From Candidatus Dadabacteria bacterium (GTDB lineage Bacteria; Desulfobacterota_D; UBA1144; Nemesobacterales; UBA2774), in NCBI GenBank assembly GCA_020027805.1, contig JAHKKQ010000044.1, forward strand, positions 1 to 12,600: DNA of 12,600 bases. Direction: 5' to 3'. The number at the start of each line of letters is the position of its first letter. Position 1 is the stretch's first letter. Both the position numbers and the translations under genes were made by a program. The notes beneath the pieces are model-generated. The model was not told the origin of the DNA, searched no databases, and saw only the letters and a list, made by a program, of their open reading frames with translations. Shown piece after piece: positions 6,853 to 12,600 of the stretch.

Positions 6853-6890
6853 CCGGGTTTAACCGGCAAGCCCGATCCCCGGTTTCTGTT
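6851..6890 (+). terminator. Possible terminator after the CpoB-like gene
   Basis: AACCGGG (6851-6857, overlapping the stop codon) can pair with CCCGGTT (6878-6884), followed by TCTGTTTC. The loop is about 20 nt and the T-tract is interrupted, so it would be a modest terminator. An alternative short fold (CCGG at both ends of 6853-6866) competes with it. Confidence 0.4.
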
Positions 6891-7001
6891 TCAACGTCAA
6901 CGCTACTCTCTCCGATACGTTTAATTTAGAACCTCCGGTACAAGCCCGTCCCGCGCAAATATTCGGAAAAAAATAAATCTCCTTTAAAACCAGACATATG
7001 C

Positions 7002-7011
7002 AGTTGCAACT
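7002..7011. repeat. AGTTGCAACT dyad abutting the YHS-gene -10
   Basis: A perfect 10-bp palindrome whose last base is the first base of the TATAAA box. Its position in the -10/-35 spacer suggests a repressor site. Part of it belongs to a 12-mer also found at the gmd promoter (11318-11329, other strand). Confidence 0.35.
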
Positions 7012-7072
7012 ATAAATACCCCGCATCCCTCCCGCTTTAAGATCATCACAAACGTAAAATTCACAAGGAGGT
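7011..7072 (+). promoter_or_regulatory. Promoter and strong RBS of the YHS gene
   Basis: TATAAA (7011-7016) predicts transcription from about 7023 and a leader of about 55 nt. The leader ends in AAGGAGGT (7065-7072), a near-ideal Shine-Dalgarno 5 nt from the ATG, so high expression is plausible. No good -35 is visible. The remaining upstream sequence (from about 6892) has nothing else I recognise. Confidence 0.5.
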
Positions 7073-7077
7073 GCTTC

Positions 7078-7548
7078 ATGTTTAAAGTCAATCTCTTGGC
7101 AGTTGCTTTTGTTTTGGTTTTCGGTCTGGCCGCATTCGGCGCATCGGCTGCTCACGCCGGTGACGGTACGGAGGTAGCGACCGTTGGTGTCGGCGGATAC
7201 GACCCGGTCTCATACTTCGCGGGACCCAGGCCGGTGAGGGGGAACGGGAGATACACCGTAGAGTATCAGGGCGTAACGTACCTTTTCGCAAACGAGGCGG
7301 ATAAGAACGCGTTCGAGAAAGAGCCGGAGAAATACCTCCCCGCTTTCGGCGGTTATTGCGCCTACGGTGTTGCGATAGGAAAGAAGTTCTGGGGAGACCC
7401 CGAGGTGTGGGAGATAGTGGACGGAACGCTATACCTCAATCTGGATAAATCCATCCAGCAGGAATGGGACAAGGATAAGCCGGGCTACATAAAGAAAGCA
7501 GACGGGAACTGGAACTCTATCAAGGACAAATCCCCCGGAGAGCTTTAA
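7078..7548 (+). CDS. Exported YHS-domain protein
   Basis: Secreted or periplasmic protein of 156 residues with a YHS domain (PF04945), a small fold named for conserved Tyr-His-Ser residues and often linked to metal or redox proteins. Residues 1-27 are a Sec signal peptide with cleavage expected after AHA. The domain spans about 40-95: GYDPVSYFAGPRPVRGNGRY, VEYQGVTYLFANEADKNAFE, then KYLPAFGGYCAYGVA. C94 is the only cysteine in the protein. The rest (96-156) is a charged tail with a WEIVDGTLYLNLDK segment common in stand-alone secreted YHS proteins. The ATG at 7078 is set by the AAGGAGGT 5 nt upstream. The gene stands alone, with its own promoter and a terminator 30 bp downstream. Molecular function of these proteins is not established; metal binding is a guess. 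Confidence 0.9.
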   Translation: MFKVNLLAVAFVLVFGLAAFGASAAHAGDGTEVATVGVGGYDPVSYFAGPRPVRGNGRYTVEYQGVTYLFANEADKNAFEKEPEKYLPAFGGYCAYGVAIGKKFWGDPEVWEIVDGTLYLNLDKSIQQEWDKDKPGYIKKADGNWNSIKDKSPGEL

Positions 7549-7579
7549 ACGTTTTAAATAACAGACTCGGAACACAACT

Positions 7580-7630
7580 GGGAGGGCGCCCGGATCCCGC
7601 GCAGGCGCTCTCTCCTTTACTTTGGTTTCG
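7580..7630 (+). terminator. Intrinsic terminator after the YHS gene
   Basis: An 11-bp stem forms between 7580-7590 (GGGAGGGCGCC) and 7604-7614 (GGCGCTCTCTC), including two G-U pairs, with a 13-nt loop. TTTACTTTGGTTT follows on the plus strand. It closes the YHS unit. On the minus strand the sequence after the stem is less T-rich, so it is a poorer terminator for the convergent gene ending at 7673. Confidence 0.7.
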
Positions 7631-7672
7631 GATTGATACGGAATAGACCGGTAATTTAATCTTATATCCGCT

Positions 7673-9070
7673 CTAGACCTGTGCGGACTTTTTCGAGGCG
7701 GCGATGAGAACCGCCACGGCGCAGGACGCGATCTTCGTGCGGAGCGAATCCGACCTGCTCGCGAGGATTATGGGGACCCGCGCCCCGAGCACGATCCCCG
7801 CCCCCTCCGCCCTCGCCATGAACGTGAGCTGTTTCGCGAGCATGTTCCCGGCTTCGAGGTCGGGCACTATCATGATGTCCGGGTCACCCGCGACCTCCGA
7901 TTTGATCCCCTTTATCTCCGCAGCCTCTTTGTTTATCGCGTTGTCGAAGGCGAGCGGCCCGTCGAGTATCGCCCCCGTTATCTGGCCCCTCTCGGCCATC
8001 TTGCACAGCGCCGCGGCATCGAGCGTCGAACGAATCTTGGACGTAACCGTCTCCACCGCGGAGAGTACGGCCACCTTGGGCCTCTCGATCCCGAGTATGT
8101 GCGCGAGGTCTATGGCGTTCCTGCATATGTCCGCCTTGTCGTCGAGTCCGGGGTATATGTTTATCGCGGCGTCGGTGATTATAAGAGTCTTATGGTACGT
8201 AGGCACGTCCATTATGTACGCGTGGCTCAGCCTCCTTTCCGTCCTGAGACCCGTGTCCTGCTTGACGACCTCCGACATAAGCTCGTCCGTATGCAGGCTC
8301 CCCTTCATGAGGACCGTACACTCCCCTTCCCTGACGAGCCTGACCGCCTCGGCCGCAGAGGCGTGGCTGTGGGGGGTGTTTACGATCCTGAGTCCCGTTA
8401 TATCTATGCCGTTTTCCGCGGCTACTTTTCTAATTCTCTCTTCCGGGCCCACGAGCACGGGCTCTATGAGGTCATCCTTCCAGGCGGTCACGACCGCCCT
8501 CAGCGAGGATTCGTCGCAGGGGTGCGCGACCGCGGTCAGGGGCGTATCGAGCTCGGCGCACTTGTCTATGAAGTGCTCGTACTTGTTATATGTCTTGACT
8601 ATAATCTCGGGGCCCTCGGTGAGCGGGACGGAAACCTTCTCGGCGGGGGCTATCACGGACGCGCTCCCCGTCATTACGGTCTCGCCCTTTTGATTGAGAC
8701 ACAGGCAGTCGAACCCTACGATCCTTGTATCAGGTTCCTTCCTGTTCACCCGTATGGTTACAGTGATGGAATCCCCGGCTTTGAGGGTCTTGATGAAATC
8801 GAGTTTCTGCGATACGTAGACAGTGCCCGGCCCGGGCAGCTCGGAGCCGAGAAGGGTCGATGCCAGAAGACCGCTCCAGATGCTCTGCGCGGTGAGCTTA
8901 CCCGAATTATATTTTATCGCGTAGCCCTCATCCAGGTGTATCGGATCCAGGTCCCCGGTCAGCGCCGCGAATTTCTCGAGGTCGTCCTTCGTAAGGGTCT
9001 TCGTGATGCTGGCGGTGTCGCCAAGTTTTATCTCTTCGAAAGTTTTGTTCTCTAGCGTCCTGCCCGTCAC
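7673..9070 (-). CDS. Fused MaoC-like hydratase / phosphate acyltransferase
   Basis: Two-domain cytosolic enzyme (465 residues) matching the 'bifunctional enoyl-CoA hydratase/phosphate acetyltransferase' family. Residues 1 to about 145 are a MaoC hot-dog domain with the hydratase signature AALTGDLDPIHLD; D40 and H45 are the expected catalytic pair, and D42 stands where the family usually has Asn. Residues about 160-460 form a phosphotransacetylase/phosphotransbutyrylase domain (LKAVVTAW-like SSLRAVVTAWKDD, VLMKGSLHTDELM, YPGLDDKADICRNA, GAILDGPLAFDNA, VPDLEAGNML). It would move acyl groups between CoA and phosphate. No acetate or butyrate kinase gene is in view. The start is GTG at 9068-9070: an in-frame TGA lies three codons upstream and GGGAG sits 9 nt before it. 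The gene is transcribed from its own promoter. The fusion is certain; the acyl substrate is not. Confidence 0.93.
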   Translation of the reverse strand: MTGRTLENKTFEEIKLGDTASITKTLTKDDLEKFAALTGDLDPIHLDEGYAIKYNSGKLTAQSIWSGLLASTLLGSELPGPGTVYVSQKLDFIKTLKAGDSITVTIRVNRKEPDTRIVGFDCLCLNQKGETVMTGSASVIAPAEKVSVPLTEGPEIIVKTYNKYEHFIDKCAELDTPLTAVAHPCDESSLRAVVTAWKDDLIEPVLVGPEERIRKVAAENGIDITGLRIVNTPHSHASAAEAVRLVREGECTVLMKGSLHTDELMSEVVKQDTGLRTERRLSHAYIMDVPTYHKTLIITDAAINIYPGLDDKADICRNAIDLAHILGIERPKVAVLSAVETVTSKIRSTLDAAALCKMAERGQITGAILDGPLAFDNAINKEAAEIKGIKSEVAGDPDIMIVPDLEAGNMLAKQLTFMARAEGAGIVLGARVPIILASRSDSLRTKIASCAVAVLIAASKKSAQV

Positions 9071-9084
9071 AGCCTTTCACTCCC

Positions 9085-9097
9085 TTGATTAATTATA
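9085..9097 (-). promoter_or_regulatory. Promoter of the MaoC-phosphotransacylase gene
   Basis: A perfect TATAAT on the minus strand (9092-9097) predicts a start at about 9085 and a 15-nt leader that holds GGGAG before the GTG. The -35 is not recognisable. The self-complementary core ATTATAAT also gives a TATAAT on the plus strand (9094-9099), so this could be a bidirectional promoter. Confidence 0.5.
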
Positions 9098-9174
9098 ATG
9101 CCGTTCTATAGAGGGATTATTATGCCCGATTTGTATGAAGCGGCCGTTAAGATGACGGAATATCGATAAGAGAG

Positions 9175-10122
9175 CTAACTCCGGACTATATTTTTCCTGT
9201 ACCACTCGATTGTCTCAACGAGCCCTTCCATAAGGGATATTTCGGATTCGAAGCCGAACTCCTCCTTCGCCTTCGAGACGTCGAGCTTCCTCCTCGGCTG
9301 TCCGTCAGGGCGCGACGTATCCCACTCTACCTCCCCCTCGTAACCGACAAGCTCCTTTATCATATAAACGAGCTCCCCTATCATGATCTCCTCACCCGAG
9401 CCTAGGTTTACAGGCCCGCTCTTTTCGTACCTCTCCGCGGCAAGCACTATCCCCCTCGCGGCGTCCTTTACGTAGAGAAACTCCCGCGACGGGTTGCCTG
9501 TGCCCCATGCCGTGACCTTTTTCAGGCCTTTTTCCCTGGCGTCATAAAACTTCAGTACGAGAGCGGGTATGACGTGGGCGTCCTCGGGATCGAATCGGTC
9601 CCCGGGGCCGTAAAGGTTCACGGGGATAAGATATATCGCGTTGAAACCATACTGCTTCCTGTAGGACTCGGCCTGGACGAGGAGGGCTTTCTTTGCGACG
9701 CCGTAAGGGGCGTTCGTCTCCTCCGGGTATCCGTCCCAAAGATTCTCCTCCTTAAACGGGACGGGCGTGAGCCTGGGATATGCGCAGACGGTCCCGACGG
9801 CGACGAACTTTTCCACCCCCGCCTGTCTCGCGGCCTCCATCAGCTGTATACCCATGACCGCGTTATCGTAAAAGAGCTCGCCGGGGAATTTGAGGTTGTA
9901 TCCGATCCCCCCGACTTTCGCCGCGAGGTGAATGACGATGTCCGCACCCTCGACCGCTCGGACGCAGCTCTCCCACCTCCTCAGATCGAGGTCCCGGCTC
10001 CGGGGTATTATTATATTGTCTCTTTTGACGCCCCTTGCGACAAGCTCTTCCGAGACGAAAGAACCGAGAAACCCGCTCCCGCCGGTAAGCAATATTTTTT
10101 TCGAGACGAAATCCTTAGTCAT
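9175..10122 (-). CDS. fcl: GDP-L-fucose synthase-like epimerase/reductase
   Basis: Short-chain dehydrogenase of the GDP-L-fucose synthase (Fcl/WcaG) type. It turns GDP-4-keto-6-deoxymannose into GDP-L-fucose by a double epimerisation and NADPH reduction in the cytosol. In 315 residues it has the Rossmann loop TGGSGFLG (13-20), SRDLDLR (42-48), HLAAKVGGIG (65-74), YGVAK with Y140/K144, NLYGPGDRF (169-177), H183 in AHVIP and WGTGNPSREFLYVKD. T111 takes the place of the usual Ser in the GSSCIYP-type motif, while C113 is kept. The ATG at 10120-10122 has GAGGA 9 nt upstream. It follows gmd by 63 bp on the same strand with no terminator, so the two form an operon. A related GDP-6-deoxyhexose reductase/epimerase is the alternative, but the adjacent fucosyltransferase favours fucose. 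Confidence 0.9.
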   Translation of the reverse strand: MTKDFVSKKILLTGGSGFLGSFVSEELVARGVKRDNIIIPRSRDLDLRRWESCVRAVEGADIVIHLAAKVGGIGYNLKFPGELFYDNAVMGIQLMEAARQAGVEKFVAVGTVCAYPRLTPVPFKEENLWDGYPEETNAPYGVAKKALLVQAESYRKQYGFNAIYLIPVNLYGPGDRFDPEDAHVIPALVLKFYDAREKGLKKVTAWGTGNPSREFLYVKDAARGIVLAAERYEKSGPVNLGSGEEIMIGELVYMIKELVGYEGEVEWDTSRPDGQPRRKLDVSKAKEEFGFESEISLMEGLVETIEWYRKNIVRS

Positions 10123-10185
10123 ATTCCGAAGTCCTCATGATAAAAATTGCGATAAGCTCGCCGTTCCTCCGCCCGGCTGCGGATA

Positions 10186-11229
10186 TCAATCTATTTCCCA
10201 CCATCTGTCAGGGAATTTTGCTTTCAGTATCCTGTCCCCTTCCCCGGGGGGCGCGAGGCCCGCTTTTCTCATGTCCGCATCGACCATTATTCTTACTAGG
10301 TCTCCGAACCTGACCGCCGGTTCCCATCCGAGGGCTTCTTTCGCTTTCCCTGAGTCCGCTCTCAGGCTCTCGACCTCGTTCGGCCTGAGGTAGGCGGGGT
10401 CGGTCATTACGTACTTACTCCAGTCGAGACCGGCATAAGAAAAGGCCTCCTCGACGAACTCTCCGACCGAATGCGCCTCGCCCGTCCCGATTACGTAACT
10501 CCGGGGGGCGTCCTGCTGGAGCATCTTCCACATCGTCACGACATACTCGGGGGCGTACCCCCAGTCACGCTCAGGCTCAAGGCTCCCGAGGTAGAGGGAG
10601 TCCTGCTTCCCGAGCAGGATATTTGAGAGCGCCATTGTAATTTTTCTGGTCACGAACGTCTCTCCCCTCCTCGGGGATTCGTGGTTAAAGAGTATACCGC
10701 TAACGGCATAAAGCCCGTACCCGTCGCTGTAGTTCGTCACCATCCAGTGCGCCATCAGCTTCCCGCACGCGTAAGGGCTCCTCGGGCGGAATTCGGTGGA
10801 TTCGTTCTGGGGGGGCAGCGAGGCGCCGAACATCTCGCTGCTCGATGCCTGATAAAAACGGCAGTCTATTCCGCTCTTTCTGATCGATTCGAGGATCCTC
10901 ACCGTACCGAGACCGGTAATGTTGTTACTGTACTCCGGCATATCGAAGCTCACGCGCACGTGGCTCTGGGCGGCGAGGTGGTATATCTCGCCGGGCCTGA
11001 TGTCGTATATCAGGTTCGTCAGGTTGCTGGAATCGCTCAAATCCCCATAGTGCAGATAGAGCCTGGCGTCAGGGACGTGCGGATCGACGTATATGTGATC
11101 GATCCTCTCGGTATTGAAGGTGCTCGACCTCCTTATCAGGCCGTGTACTTCGTATCCTTTTGACAACAGGAATTCAGCGAGATACGACCCGTCCTGCCCG
11201 GTTATTCCGGTTATAAGAGCCTTTTTCAT
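10186..11229 (-). CDS. gmd: GDP-mannose 4,6-dehydratase
   Basis: NADP-dependent dehydratase making GDP-4-keto-6-deoxymannose from GDP-mannose, the first step to GDP-L-fucose. The 347-residue length is normal. Hallmarks are ALITGITGQDGSYLAEFLL (4-22), LIRRSSTFNTERIDH, HYGDLSDSSNL, HLAAQSHVRVSF, and the catalytic set S130/E132 (QASSSEMFG) with Y153/K157 (PYACGK). Also present are FNHESPRRGETFVTRKI, GSLEPERDWGYAPEYV and LRPNEVE. Ser replaces the more common Thr at 130, a conservative change. I chose the ATG at 11227-11229 over a TTG two codons upstream because GGAG lies 6 nt before the ATG. The next gene is fcl. The fucosyltransferase gene ends 199 bp upstream, and gmd has its own likely promoter in that gap. 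Confidence 0.96.
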   Translation of the reverse strand: MKKALITGITGQDGSYLAEFLLSKGYEVHGLIRRSSTFNTERIDHIYVDPHVPDARLYLHYGDLSDSSNLTNLIYDIRPGEIYHLAAQSHVRVSFDMPEYSNNITGLGTVRILESIRKSGIDCRFYQASSSEMFGASLPPQNESTEFRPRSPYACGKLMAHWMVTNYSDGYGLYAVSGILFNHESPRRGETFVTRKITMALSNILLGKQDSLYLGSLEPERDWGYAPEYVVTMWKMLQQDAPRSYVIGTGEAHSVGEFVEEAFSYAGLDWSKYVMTDPAYLRPNEVESLRADSGKAKEALGWEPAVRFGDLVRIMVDADMRKAGLAPPGEGDRILKAKFPDRWWEID

Positions 11230-11301
11230 CGTCAACTCCGCCGCTCCGTAATATATATGCTGGCGGACTGCATTCGACGCAGCCGGACCGCATTGCTAAT
11301 T

Positions 11302-11333
11302 ATCGCAGAAAATCGCAGCAACTGCATATTATA
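11302..11333 (-). promoter_or_regulatory. Promoter of gmd-fcl with tandem repeat
   Basis: A perfect TATAAT (11328-11333, minus) predicts transcription from about 11321 and a leader of about 92 nt before gmd. Just downstream of that start lie two direct copies of ATCGCAG (plus-strand 11302-11308 and 11312-11318), 10 bp apart and so on one face of the helix. Further along the leader, 11251-11270 can fold into a short hairpin (GGCTGC with GCAGTC). No convincing -35 is visible. The rest of the 11230-11428 gap has nothing else I recognise. Confidence 0.45.
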
Positions 11334-11428
11334 GATCATATTTGAACAGATTTATCCACGAGGCGTTCCCGTCTTTATTCCGGAATCACGATATTTGCGC
11401 CCGCCGGCTTCGAGTACGGAGTAACGAG

Positions 11429-12391
11429 TCAGGATATAATAGTTTTTGCGTACAGGCTCGCGTAATTGGAAAACCACGACCCGGGCGGAAACCTCACAAG
11501 TATGTCGCTCCTCGCCAGCAGAAACATCTCGATTAGCGTGGCTTCCGCCGTTTCTACAGGCAATTCCTGGTGCAGCTCCTTCGAGCTGTCCCTGCCGAAT
11601 TCCTTTTCGTATGATATTACATTACCGACGGATTTAGAGACAAACTCCTGGACAACGCGGGAATCGGTGCATAGAAAGACCACATATTCCGATTCTTTAA
11701 ATCCGGCCGCCGCCCTTTTTATTTTATCCAGACAGGCGGCGAGAGCATTCGCCTGGTCGAGCCAGTGTTTCGTGTGTTCGGAAAGAGGCATGCTTTGATT
11801 GTAATACCTTATGTGCGTGCCTATAACCTTTTTGTTCGTGAAATTCCCTTCCGCGAAATCGTCCGCCCTCTCTTTAAGCTCCGCCCTCAATTCAAGCGCG
11901 TCGAAAAATGGTTTCAGATTGTGATTCGGGCCGTAGCAGCCGTGCGTGACGATGATTCTTCGTCTCACGTCGATAAGATTGTTTATAATAAGGTCCGCCT
12001 CTTCCTGCCGTCTCTGCATTCTTCGTTTGAACGGATTGTCCGTGACTGCGCCCGCTTTACTCAACACTTTGTAGAGGATTAAAGACGGGTCGGGCGCCGG
12101 GGAGAAAAAGTAGGGGTGTAGGATAAGGAGGGACGACAAGGTGTCGATCCTCGGCTCGGCTATAACCGGAACCCCTTCGATATGTTCAGGGATTTTAAAA
12201 TACCGGGTGAACGCGTTCTCCCCTTTATCGGCGAGATATAACGAGTGCTGCCAGGATATGACGAGAGACCTGTTCGTGTTCCTGGCGTAATACCATGCGT
12301 TGGCCGCGGCCAGGAGGTTGTCTCCCAACCCTCTGTTCCTGTGCGAAATAATAACCCTCGGGTGCCTTTTCAGTAGCTTCGTAAGGAACAT
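11429..12391 (-). CDS. NodZ-like (GT23) fucosyltransferase
   Basis: Probable GDP-fucose-dependent alpha-1,6-type fucosyltransferase of the GT23 family, resembling rhizobial NodZ along its whole 320 residues. The N-terminal block is IISHRNRGLGDNLLAAANAW (14-33), followed by RSLVISW and NAFTRYF...EGVPVI. The nucleotide-sugar motif is IGTHIRYYN (190-198) with R195 where NodZ has the first Arg of HVRHGN. The C-terminal block is VVFLCTDS (237-244), TLIEMFLLARSDILVRFPPGS (285-305) and NYASLY. No signal peptide or membrane segment is seen, so it works in the cytosol, where GDP-fucose is made. gmd and fcl lie directly downstream and would supply the donor. The acceptor is unknown; no nodABC gene is in view, so a Nod-factor role is not implied. 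It starts at the ATG at 12389-12391. Comparison with NodZ is from memory. Confidence 0.82.
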   Translation of the reverse strand: MFLTKLLKRHPRVIISHRNRGLGDNLLAAANAWYYARNTNRSLVISWQHSLYLADKGENAFTRYFKIPEHIEGVPVIAEPRIDTLSSLLILHPYFFSPAPDPSLILYKVLSKAGAVTDNPFKRRMQRRQEEADLIINNLIDVRRRIIVTHGCYGPNHNLKPFFDALELRAELKERADDFAEGNFTNKKVIGTHIRYYNQSMPLSEHTKHWLDQANALAACLDKIKRAAAGFKESEYVVFLCTDSRVVQEFVSKSVGNVISYEKEFGRDSSKELHQELPVETAEATLIEMFLLARSDILVRFPPGSWFSNYASLYAKTIIS

Positions 12392-12394
12392 GCC

Positions 12395-12407
12395 TTGCGT
12401 TATTATG
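12395..12407 (-). promoter_or_regulatory. Promoter of the fucosyltransferase gene
   Basis: CATAAT (12402-12407, minus; five of six bases) predicts a start at about 12395, leaving a leader of only about 4 nt. An AAGG sits too close to the ATG to act as a normal ribosome binding site. The dyad at 12423-12434 covers the expected -35 position. Confidence 0.35.
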
Positions 12408-12422
12408 ACTGATAAAACGCAG

Positions 12423-12434
12423 CGGTCGAGACCG
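12423..12434. repeat. CGGTC-GA-GACCG inverted repeat
   Basis: A perfect 5-bp inverted repeat with a 2-bp centre, placed where the -35 of the fucosyltransferase promoter should be and between the two divergent genes. It could be an operator controlling the fucose module. It is too far from the downstream plus-strand gene to be its -35. Confidence 0.35.
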
Positions 12435-12516
12435 TGTTAAGGTTGAAACCGGCAACTACCGGACTTCATTCAATCGAGCCCGAGGCCCCGGAGCTTTGAA
12501 AAATTAAATATCCATG

Positions 12517-12540
12517 CATAATGTATTCAGGCTAAGGAGG
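12517..12540 (+). promoter_or_regulatory. Extended -10 and RBS of the gene at 12551
   Basis: TGCATAAT at 12515-12522 is an extended -10 (TG plus CATAAT). AAGGAGG (12534-12540) is a consensus Shine-Dalgarno 10 nt before the ATG at 12551. The leader would be short, about 22 nt. Confidence 0.5.
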
Positions 12541-12550
12541 ATATCGATTC

Positions 12551-12600
12551 ATGGATTTACATAAAAAGCATAAATCCCTTTCGCTCGGGGGGCATCTTTA
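12551..12600 (+). CDS. Start of an unidentified gene, cut by window edge
   Basis: Only the first 16 codons are inside the window (MDLHKKHKSLSLGGHL). The ATG is supported by AAGGAGG 10 nt upstream and by an extended -10 element. The start is basic and hydrophilic, so not a typical signal peptide at its very N-terminus. It diverges from the fucosyltransferase gene, and the 159 bp between them carry promoters for both plus a dyad, so it may belong to the same glycan locus. I do not recognise the protein. Confidence 0.65.
   Translation, partial: MDLHKKHKSLSLGGHL

Noticed and set aside
8099..9055. Plus-strand frame opposite the MaoC fusion gene
   Set aside because: Antisense to a well-defined two-domain enzyme; no start context and no protein features.
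11402..11431. Triple ACTC repeat with 7-bp spacing after the fucosyltransferase stop
   Set aside because: The repeat unit is only 4 bases and forms no stem; I cannot distinguish it from chance.

Overview
The window is GC-rich by eye and shows clear Gram-negative traits: two type II lipoprotein signals, an exported MsrA, a CpoB/YbgF-like periplasmic protein and a NtrB/NtrC-type two-component pair. Arg is often AGG, Ile often ATA and Leu often CTC. A deltaproteobacterial (Desulfobacterota-like) or related uncultured lineage is a reasonable guess, but nothing here fixes the taxonomy. I see no rRNA, tRNA, CRISPR array, insertion sequence or phage gene.

Layout. Positions 1-2324 hold an aldo/keto reductase running off the left edge (minus), a divergently placed cyclase-family metal hydrolase (plus), and a CAP-domain lipoprotein (minus) whose end overlaps the cyclase by 17 bp. 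Next come an exported MsrA (2370-3008, minus) and a histidine kinase/sigma-54 response regulator operon (5930 down to 3177, minus). A divergent intergenic region of about 320 bp follows. Two plus-strand genes for exported proteins come next: a coiled-coil/TPR lipoprotein and a YHS-domain protein, the second closed by a good intrinsic terminator at about 7580-7630. Then there is a MaoC-phosphotransacylase fusion (9070 down to 7673, minus). The right end is a GDP-fucose module on the minus strand, in transcription order a NodZ-like fucosyltransferase, gmd and a fcl-type GDP-fucose synthase. A truncated plus-strand gene begins at 12551.

How the genes work together. Gmd converts GDP-mannose to GDP-4-keto-6-deoxymannose, the Fcl-type epimerase/reductase converts that to GDP-L-fucose, and the adjacent GT23/NodZ-like enzyme would transfer fucose to an acceptor, probably a cell-surface or secreted glycan. 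This is the best-supported pathway in the window. The kinase and regulator form a self-contained signalling unit whose stimulus and targets cannot be read from the sequence.

Regulation. Several genes have a perfect or near-perfect TATAAT box only 6-10 bp before the start codon and no useful Shine-Dalgarno, so they may be transcribed leaderless (cyclase, CAP lipoprotein, possibly the CpoB-like and fucosyltransferase genes). Others (msrA, the YHS gene, the gene at 12551) have strong Shine-Dalgarno sequences and normal leaders. I did not find a defence or other clearly undescribed multi-gene system. The most interesting items are the NodZ-like enzyme in a GDP-fucose operon and the apparent leaderless promoters.
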